The notes below the pieces were generated by a model that was given only the letters and a program-made list of their open reading frames with translations, had not been told where the DNA came from and searched no databases. Shown here piece after piece: positions 7,666 to 11,944 of a DNA stretch of 11,944 nt (position 1 is its first letter; the number at the start of each line of letters is the position of its first letter). The stretch comes from an uncultured Polymorphobacter sp. (GTDB taxonomy: Bacteria; Pseudomonadota; Alphaproteobacteria; Sphingomonadales; Sphingomonadaceae), in NCBI GenBank assembly GCA_937871645.1, contig CALMPZ010000272.1:1-11944 (forward strand). The letters are read 5' to 3'. A program made the translations under genes and the position numbers.

Positions 7666-8874
7666 TCACATTGCGATGACAGGTAAGCCGCGCTGACGGC
7701 GGCGGCGCAGCTTGGAACCGACCAACGCGAAGCCGGCAATCAGCATCGACCAAGCGGCGGGTTCGGGCACCGGCGCCAAAGCCGCCGGATAACCATAGCT
7801 GCCGTCGGGAAGCGCCGTCAGCGTGCCGCTGTCGCTGGTCAATGTACCGCCGGCCGAAACCGACACGCCCGACACCTTCGCGGTGTGAAAGAAGTCGATG
7901 GTACCGACATACAGGTCGTTGGCGTGCAGCGACGACATCAGCGTGAACGTCGATCCCGCTGCGATATCGAACGAAACCGACAGATTGCTGCCCGGATATT
8001 GTCCTGCGGTGCAGTAATTGAACACATTGGGGCAGAGCCTTGCAACATCGAGGATGGCATAATTTTTTTCGAAATTGGTTCGTGTCGTCTGCAGCGCCGG
8101 CACGAGGCTATAGGGTAGCAGGCCGCCGGGAACACCGTTGGTGGTGACCCTGAAAGTGGTTTTGCCGAATTCGACAATGCGGTTGACCGCACCGATCTGC
8201 TGCTCAAGCGTGTAGATGTCGGTCGCCTTGTCATAAGTCGCGCGCCCGGTGGCAGCACCGGGGTCGCCGGCGTTGTTGGCATAGCCGTAGAGGCCCGAAA
8301 ATTGTCCGGGCTCAAGCTGCACGATTGATCCGGCGCTGGTCTGCACCAACAGCAAGTCGGTATAATTGTCGAGGCTGCGACCAATGGGGGTCACCAGCGG
8401 ATTGACTGCAGCCGCGTCGCGGCCGCCAAGCGACCAGCCGTTGCCGCGCAGCGCATAGACGCTGAAGTTGACGTCGGCGCGCGAATTGACGCCGTCGAAC
8501 GGATCGAAAACGTTGACATCGCCGTCGATGGCAAAGCTGAAGCTGACCGTCACGGTCGTGCCCGCGGCGCCGCCGACGCTGTAGGTGTCGAGCCAGTTCG
8601 ACGTCGCATATTGGCGGTAACTGGCGTTGCCCTGCGCATAGATCCGGTTGACGCCGTAGTCGGTCAGCGCGCGTGTATCGACAGCGCCGAAAGTCGTGCC
8701 GATCTGCACGCCCGCGACAGTGCTCGACAGCGCGTCCCTGGGTTCGACCCCGGGGCCGGGTAACCGCGATTCGACCGCCGTCAGGATTTGCTGGGCCTGG
8801 ACTGCGGTGCCGGCACCGAGCGCAATGCCGAGCGTGACAAACACGCCGACGGCGCGAAAGCGATTGGAATGCAT
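7666..8874 (-). CDS. PEPxxWA-CTERM sorting domain exported protein
   Basis: A 402-residue exported protein of unknown function. The N-terminus is a signal peptide: HSNRFR, a hydrophobic stretch at about 9-24, and a likely signal peptidase I cut after VQA (residue 27). The C-terminus carries the sorting signal: VPEPAAW (369-375), a hydrophobic segment (MLIAGFALVG) and an Arg cluster (LRRRRQR). In this system an exosortase recognises the signal and the protein goes to the cell surface or polymer matrix. The middle is rich in Ser, Gly, Thr and beta-prone stretches, such as TTVTVSFSFAIDGDVNVF, suggesting a beta-sandwich domain. CPNVFNYC (281-288) could form a disulfide. The start at 8874 is preferred over the longer frame (to 9012) because it has AGGGG 8 bases upstream and puts the signal peptide first. 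Unusually, nine residues follow the Arg cluster and end in GLPVIAM. Confidence 0.88.
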   Translation of the reverse strand: MHSNRFRAVGVFVTLGIALGAGTAVQAQQILTAVESRLPGPGVEPRDALSSTVAGVQIGTTFGAVDTRALTDYGVNRIYAQGNASYRQYATSNWLDTYSVGGAAGTTVTVSFSFAIDGDVNVFDPFDGVNSRADVNFSVYALRGNGWSLGGRDAAAVNPLVTPIGRSLDNYTDLLLVQTSAGSIVQLEPGQFSGLYGYANNAGDPGAATGRATYDKATDIYTLEQQIGAVNRIVEFGKTTFRVTTNGVPGGLLPYSLVPALQTTRTNFEKNYAILDVARLCPNVFNYCTAGQYPGSNLSVSFDIAAGSTFTLMSSLHANDLYVGTIDFFHTAKVSGVSVSAGGTLTSDSGTLTALPDGSYGYPAALAPVPEPAAWSMLIAGFALVGSKLRRRRQRGLPVIAM

Positions 8875-8882
8875 GGCGTTTT

Positions 8883-8887
8883 CCCCT
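8883..8887 (-). promoter_or_regulatory. Ribosome binding site of the PEP-CTERM gene
   Basis: Read on the minus strand this is AGGGG, followed by 8 bases and the ATG at 8874. It decides the start of the PEP-CTERM protein against longer in-frame options. The 100-bp space 8875-8974 between this gene and the upstream hydrolase gene shows no clear terminator or promoter, so the two may share a transcript. Confidence 0.6.
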
Positions 8888-8974
8888 GTCGATGCAGCGG
8901 CAGTGGCTGCGACGCTTCCACCTTCGCGCGGTGCAAGGCGCGCGCCCATCCCCGATTGCAGGGTGTTGTTCGCC

Positions 8975-10933
8975 TCAGATGTCGGCGAGCGTGTCGGCGA
9001 CCAGCCCGGCATGGCTCATGGCCAACAGCCGGCCGGCATTTTCCACCTTGGTGCAGCCGGCGTCGGGCAACACCTCGCGCCAATATTGCATGACGAAATC
9101 AGGGTCATAGAGCGCATCATGACTGCCGACCAGCAGCTGCCAGCGGTGCGTACCCGGCAATGGCACAGCCCGGTTCATCGTGGCATGCGCCATCTGCTCG
9201 TTGACATAGCCTTCGTACCGGCCGGTCGCGAACGGGCGCAGCGCGCGCACATAATCCTCGAGAATATCGGCTTCAGCGATGGCGATTTCGTCGGGCGGGC
9301 TGCCTTCCAGCGTGCGTGGCACCAGCCGATAGGGCCTGTCGCCGGTCAATTGGCTGATGAGCAGCCGTGCCATCAGGCGAACCAGCGCAGGACGTCGCAC
9401 ATAGGCTTCCTTCACCGCGCCGAGCGGGCCGGTGCGGCGCGGGTCCGACTGCGAGTCGGGATCGGGATTGACGATGACGACGCGCCCGATGAGGTCGGGC
9501 CTGTCGCGCCCCAGCGCCAGCACATGATGCGCCGCGCCACGCGATACGACGTCGAAGCGGACAATCCGCGCCTGACGCGCGACAATGGCGACATCATCGA
9601 CTGCGGCCGCGAACGGATCGTGCGCGCCGGCAACCCTCCCGGCCAGCGGATCCGACAAGCCAAATCCGGGCCGATCGATGGCAATCGGGCGATAGCCGCG
9701 GCCGTGCAGTGCGCGCAACAGGCGGCGCGACACGAATCTGGTTGTCATGCTGCTGTGCACGACGAGCACCGGGCGCCCACCTGCCGGCCCGTAATCACTC
9801 CAGGCTATGCGCGATCCGTCGGGCCTGAGCGCGAAACGCAGCGGCTCGCGCTGGCTTTCGACATAGCCGATCGAACCATTGGTGGCGCGCATGACCCATT
9901 GCATCGCACTGGTTTCGGCCAGCACACGCGCCAATGCCGCGGCACTTTCGACGCCCAGCGTCTGGTAGAGACGGTCGATTTCCTTTTTGGCAACCGCCTC
10001 CGAAATGCCGAGCACGCCCGCGGCTTCAGCGCGCGACAATCCGTCCGCGACCAGCGCGCCAAGCGCGGCCTGACGCGGCGTGATCGACCAGATATTCGCG
10101 AGCAGCGTCTGGTCGCCATCACCATCGGGCAGCACCCCGAAACACGTGGCGCCGAGCCTGGTGACCAATGCCGGCAGCCGGTTGACCCCCGCACGCTTCA
10201 TCGCGCCGGCAATCGCGCCGCGCGCCGTCTGATACGAAATACCGAGCTGGCGCGCACTTTCGCGGATCGCACCGCAGTGCACCATCGCGATGGTCACGCG
10301 CGTTTCGAGGCCCGACAGGCCAAAGGCGGCGCAGGCATGTTCGAGCGAAGGGGGGCTGATGCTGCCGAGGCTGGTAACCACCGCCAACGCAGTCGGATTG
10401 GCGGCGATCGAGGCGGCCAATGTATCCGGCAACTGCCAGCCCGAAGTCTGGGCAAGCGGCGCGCAAACAATGATGGCCGGATGGCCACTACTGGTCCCGT
10501 TGGGCACGGTGAAAACGGCGAGCCGCGGCGACTGGGCAATTGCGGCGGTGCGCACCAGCTCGGCGTCGACATGGCGCCGGGCATCGGTGCTGCGGAACGC
10601 TGCGGTCTGCGCGAGGCATTCGCCATCGACGCTATAGACTGCAGCGCTAACGCTTTCCGCCTGAAACAACGGTGTCGCGCGGGCATCAGCGGGTGGTGCG
10701 AGCCGGGCATCGAGCGCCTGCGCCTGGTCGCGCGCCATCGCCAGCATCTTGTCCGGACTATCGAGCCACGGCTGCAAACCGCCAAAGCCGGGGAATTGTT
10801 TCATGGAGAACGCTACCAAGCCAGCCGCGGATTGTCTGTCGCACAAATGCGCGAACACGTACATCTCCGTCCCGGCCAACGCCGCTGAAACACGCCAGTC
10901 GGCCAGGTTGATGCCGGTGCGTTTGATAGCCAT
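8975..10933 (-). CDS. Tandem LuxR-type HTH protein fused to an alpha/beta hydrolase
   Basis: A 652-residue soluble protein with three visible parts. Residues 1-200 match nothing I recognise and may be a decayed sensor domain. Residues 202-260 (FGLSGLETRV, then AIRESARQLGISYQTARGAI) look like a LuxR-type DNA-binding domain, and 283-343 (SITPRQAALGALVADGLSRA, then GVLGISEAVAKKEIDRLYQT) like a second. Residues 365-650 are an alpha/beta hydrolase: VLVVHSSMTT as the oxyanion-side strand, AIDRPGFGLSDP, nucleophile elbow VVSRG with Ser464 (first Gly of GxSxG is Val), acid LVGSHD with Asp606, and a candidate His641 in LAMSHAGLV. Both HTHs are somewhat degenerate. It may be a regulator whose hydrolase-fold domain binds or cleaves a ligand; that is inference. 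The ATG at 10933 is 8 bp from the tRNA-Val end and lacks a Shine-Dalgarno sequence; ATG 10864, preceded by GGGACGGAG, is a plausible alternative. No membrane segment is seen. Confidence 0.83.
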   Translation of the reverse strand: MAIKRTGINLADWRVSAALAGTEMYVFAHLCDRQSAAGLVAFSMKQFPGFGGLQPWLDSPDKMLAMARDQAQALDARLAPPADARATPLFQAESVSAAVYSVDGECLAQTAAFRSTDARRHVDAELVRTAAIAQSPRLAVFTVPNGTSSGHPAIIVCAPLAQTSGWQLPDTLAASIAANPTALAVVTSLGSISPPSLEHACAAFGLSGLETRVTIAMVHCGAIRESARQLGISYQTARGAIAGAMKRAGVNRLPALVTRLGATCFGVLPDGDGDQTLLANIWSITPRQAALGALVADGLSRAEAAGVLGISEAVAKKEIDRLYQTLGVESAAALARVLAETSAMQWVMRATNGSIGYVESQREPLRFALRPDGSRIAWSDYGPAGGRPVLVVHSSMTTRFVSRRLLRALHGRGYRPIAIDRPGFGLSDPLAGRVAGAHDPFAAAVDDVAIVARQARIVRFDVVSRGAAHHVLALGRDRPDLIGRVVIVNPDPDSQSDPRRTGPLGAVKEAYVRRPALVRLMARLLISQLTGDRPYRLVPRTLEGSPPDEIAIAEADILEDYVRALRPFATGRYEGYVNEQMAHATMNRAVPLPGTHRWQLLVGSHDALYDPDFVMQYWREVLPDAGCTKVENAGRLLAMSHAGLVADTLADI

Positions 10934-10941
10934 GGTTGAAA

Positions 10942-11016
10942 TGGTGGGCGCGACAGGGTTTGAACCTGTGACCCCTGCCGTGTGAAGGCAGTGCTCTACC
11001 GCTGAGCTACGCGCCC
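10942..11016 (-). tRNA. tRNA-Val (anticodon CAC)
   Basis: A full cloverleaf is visible on the minus strand: acceptor GGGCGCG/CGCGCCC, D arm GCTC/GAGC, anticodon stem CTGCC/GGCAG with loop TTCACAC (anticodon CAC, reading GUG), T arm ACAGG-TTCGAAC-CCTGT, discriminator A and an encoded CCA. Total length is 75 bases. It lies between hup and the LuxR/hydrolase gene, all on the same strand. No terminator is seen after its 3' end, so transcripts may run into the hydrolase gene and be freed by tRNA processing. Confidence 0.97.
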
Positions 11017-11047
11017 CTGTTGACCGCTGGTCGAAACGGGAAGCGGT

Positions 11048-11076
11048 GACTTAGGCCAGCCGCGTTTCCATGTCCA
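11048..11076 (-). promoter_or_regulatory. Candidate promoter for tRNA-Val
   Basis: On the minus strand TGGACA (11076-11071) stands 17 bases before TAAGTC (11053-11048). The -35 matches the consensus at 5 of 6 positions and the -10 is weak. Transcription would start about 25 bases before the tRNA 5' end. It sits in the only gap between the hup repeats and the tRNA, which fits, but the match is modest. Confidence 0.35.
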
Positions 11077-11089
11077 GTCCCGTGCGCCA

Positions 11090-11164
11090 ATTGCCCGGGC
11101 GTTAGTTGCCTAGGTTTTTGTTGCCCAGGCTTTAGTTGCCCCGGCTTTAGTTGCCCACGCTTTA
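11090..11164 (-). repeat. 15-bp tandem repeat (5 copies) at the 3' end of hup
   Basis: Five adjacent 15-base units fill 11090-11104, 11105-11119, 11120-11134, 11135-11149 and 11150-11164. On the minus strand the consensus is TAAAGCCTGGGCAAC; the three units nearest hup differ at only a few bases and the outer two are more diverged. The first unit starts with the hup stop codon TAA. Four of the five units repeat that TAA in the same frame. The last hup codons (GTC AAC) resemble the GGCAAC end of the unit, so the array probably grew from the gene end. Copy number may vary between strains. Confidence 0.9.
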
Positions 11165-11434
11165 GTTGACAGCGTCCTTGAGGGCTTTGCCCGCCTTGAA
11201 CTTCGGGACGCTGCTGGCCTTGATCGCCATCGGCGCGCCGGTGCGCGGGTTGCGCCCCGTCGAGGCCTTGCGCTGGGTGACTTCGAAGCTGCCGAAACCG
11301 ACCAGCCGAAGATCGTCGCCGGCCTGCAAAGCCGCGGTGATCGCGTCGAGCAAGGCTTCGACGGCCTTGGCACTGTCGGCGCGGGTCAGGCCGGCCGCTT
11401 CCGCGACCTTGCCGATCAGGTCCTGCTTGTTCAT
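11162..11434 (-). CDS. hup: DNA-binding protein HU
   Basis: A 90-residue histone-like nucleoid protein, exactly the usual length. It binds and bends DNA without strong sequence preference and works as a dimer. The N-terminal helices begin [20 protein letters not shown]. The central [14 protein letters not shown] (45-58) leads to the DNA-binding arm, where [12 protein letters not shown] (60-71) holds the conserved Arg-Asn-Pro that intercalates into DNA. The C-terminus is [23 protein letters not shown] lies 6 bases before the ATG. lon lies upstream on the same strand, the frequent lon-hup arrangement of proteobacteria, but an intrinsic terminator between them and a separate promoter candidate indicate independent expression. 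The stop codon is the first base triplet of a 15-bp tandem repeat. Identification is secure; which HU paralogue it is cannot be told here. Confidence 0.97.
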   Translation of the reverse strand: MNKQDLIGKVAEAAGLTRADSAKAVEALLDAITAALQAGDDLRLVGFGSFEVTQRKASTGRNPRTGAPMAIKASSVPKFKAGKALKDAVN

Positions 11435-11440
11435 CGAAAT

Positions 11441-11448
11441 CTCACCCT
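11441..11448 (-). promoter_or_regulatory. Ribosome binding site of hup
   Basis: AGGGTGAG on the minus strand, 6 bases before the ATG at 11434. It fits the strong translation expected for an abundant nucleoid protein. Confidence 0.65.
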
Positions 11449-11484
11449 GAATTTGAATGGCGTGGCAACTGAACCCTGCGCAAA

Positions 11485-11493
11485 ATCATAGCA
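11485..11493 (-). promoter_or_regulatory. Extended -10 promoter candidate of hup
   Basis: The minus strand reads TGCTATGAT, an extended -10 (TGn plus a hexamer differing from TATAAT at one base). No good -35 is present; at that distance lies the T-rich tail of the lon terminator. Transcription would begin near 11478, giving a leader of about 44 bases before the hup ATG. Confidence 0.5.
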
Positions 11494-11500
11494 GCGCCGA

Positions 11501-11544
11501 AACAAAAGAAAAGCGCCGAGGCTGTCAGTGACAACGCCCGGCGC
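11501..11544 (-). terminator. Intrinsic terminator of lon
   Basis: On the minus strand GCGCCG (11544-11539) pairs with CGGCGC (11518-11513). Inside it GGC pairs with GCC after a one-base bulge, and TGTC/GACA closes a short loop. The stem is followed at once by TTTTCTTTTGTT. It lies 28 bases after the lon stop. Together these make a convincing rho-independent terminator separating lon from hup. Confidence 0.85.
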
Positions 11545-11572
11545 AATTCAGTTTCGACGTTTCGGTTGGCGA

Positions 11573-11944
11573 CTAGTGACGCAGCTCCGCCGCCGCCCCC
11601 GCATCGGGACGCGCCGCCAGTTCATCGGCTTCGCTCCAGACGATCGGCACCAGCGGTGCGACGAGCGCCTCCGCCAGCACCTGATCGACATGCGCGACGG
11701 GAATGATGCGCATGCCCTGCGTGACGTTCGCCGGGATGTCCGCGAGGTCCTTCTCGTTTTCGGCCGGGATGAGCACGGTGGTGATGCCCCCGCGCAGCGC
11801 CGCGAGCAACTTCTCCTTGAGCCCGCCGATCGGCAGCACACGTCCACGCAGCGTCACTTCGCCGGTCATCGCGACATCCTTGCGGACCGCGATGCCGGTC
11901 ATCGCCGACACGATCGCGGTGACCATACCGACACCCGCCGACGG
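11573..11944 (-). CDS. lon: ATP-dependent protease Lon, C-terminal end (5' partial)
   Basis: Only the last 123 codons lie in the window. Lon is a cytoplasmic AAA+ serine protease that degrades misfolded and selected regulatory proteins. The visible piece is the proteolytic domain. It begins [17 protein letters not shown], where the Ser is the catalytic nucleophile (Ser679 in E. coli). [20 protein letters not shown] (residues 25-44 of the fragment) follows and ends in the catalytic Lys of [15 protein letters not shown] (Lys722 in E. coli). [15 protein letters not shown] and [18 protein letters not shown] are conserved C-terminal segments. The frame runs off the right edge, so the N-terminal and AAA+ domains lie outside the window. 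The gene ends with TAG followed by a strong intrinsic terminator. Identification is secure. Confidence 0.97.
   Translation of the reverse strand, partial: PSAGVGMVTAIVSAMTGIAVRKDVAMTGEVTLRGRVLPIGGLKEKLLAALRGGITTVLIPAENEKDLADIPANVTQGMRIIPVAHVDQVLAEALVAPLVPIVWSEADELAARPDAGAAAELRH

Noticed and set aside
8937..8946. GGCGCGCGCC palindrome between the hydrolase and PEP-CTERM genes as a terminator
   Set aside because: It has no loop and no T tract; such GC palindromes are expected by chance at this base composition.
8875..9012. N-terminal extension of the PEP-CTERM protein to 9012
   Set aside because: It would bury the signal peptide 46 residues inside the chain and overlap the hydrolase gene; the ATG at 8874 has a good ribosome binding site.
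8696..10888. 730-codon open frame on the plus strand
   Set aside because: It lies opposite the HTH-hydrolase and PEP-CTERM genes, is rich in Arg, Ala, His and Gln without domain motifs, and is the usual antisense shadow of a high-GC gene.
10749..10985. 78-codon plus-strand frame ending in GATGFEPVTPAV
   Set aside because: This ending is the well-known false peptide translated from the antisense strand of a tRNA gene.
10942..11016. tRNA-Val as an integration site of a mobile element
   Set aside because: I saw no duplicate of the tRNA 3' end elsewhere in the window and no integrase, transposase or phage gene.
11090..11164. 15-bp repeats as a CRISPR array
   Set aside because: Units are directly adjacent with no spacers and are too short.

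Overview
The window is GC-rich, tightly packed bacterial chromosome. The best taxonomic clue is a secreted protein ending in a PEPxxWA-type PEP-CTERM sorting signal (PEPAAW, then a hydrophobic stretch, then an Arg cluster), which is typical of sphingomonads (Alphaproteobacteria, Sphingomonadales). The lon-hup gene pair and the base composition agree with this. Genus cannot be told from the window.

Plus strand, 1-7647: a polysaccharide-locus operon. It begins with a polysaccharide pyruvyl transferase family protein (cut by the left edge) and an FrhB-like iron-sulfur protein coupled to it by a GTGA overlap. After a 74-bp gap comes the complete dTDP-L-rhamnose set in the order rmlA-rmlC-rmlD-rmlB. 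Without a break these run on into nhaA (Na+/H+ antiporter) and a DUF1345 membrane protein. From rmlA to the DUF1345 gene every junction is a 4-bp or 8-bp overlap, so the six genes are probably co-transcribed and translationally coupled. The rml enzymes turn glucose-1-phosphate into dTDP-L-rhamnose for a surface glycan. The first two genes probably modify or help build that glycan. The ion transporter and membrane protein appear to be passengers or stress-linked partners.

Minus strand, 7666-10933: a PEP-CTERM exported protein of unknown function and, upstream of it, an unusual 652-residue protein that joins two LuxR-like helix-turn-helix segments to a C-terminal alpha/beta hydrolase. The latter starts only 8 bp beyond the encoded CCA end of a tRNA-Val(CAC) gene on the same strand.

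Minus strand, 10942-11944: housekeeping backbone. tRNA-Val(CAC), the DNA-binding protein HU, and the C-terminal end of lon (cut by the right edge at its catalytic serine). A strong intrinsic terminator separates lon from hup, and hup has its own extended -10 promoter candidate. Directly after hup lies a 15-bp tandem repeat of about five copies. Read in the hup frame, four of the five copies begin with a stop codon; read one base over, three to four copies encode a Lys/Ala/Thr-rich pentapeptide repeat resembling a histone-like tail.

No insertion sequence, integrase, CRISPR array, rRNA gene or riboswitch was seen. The points most worth a second look are the HU 3' repeat, the double-HTH/hydrolase fusion next to the tRNA, and the FrhB-like protein lacking one cluster cysteine.
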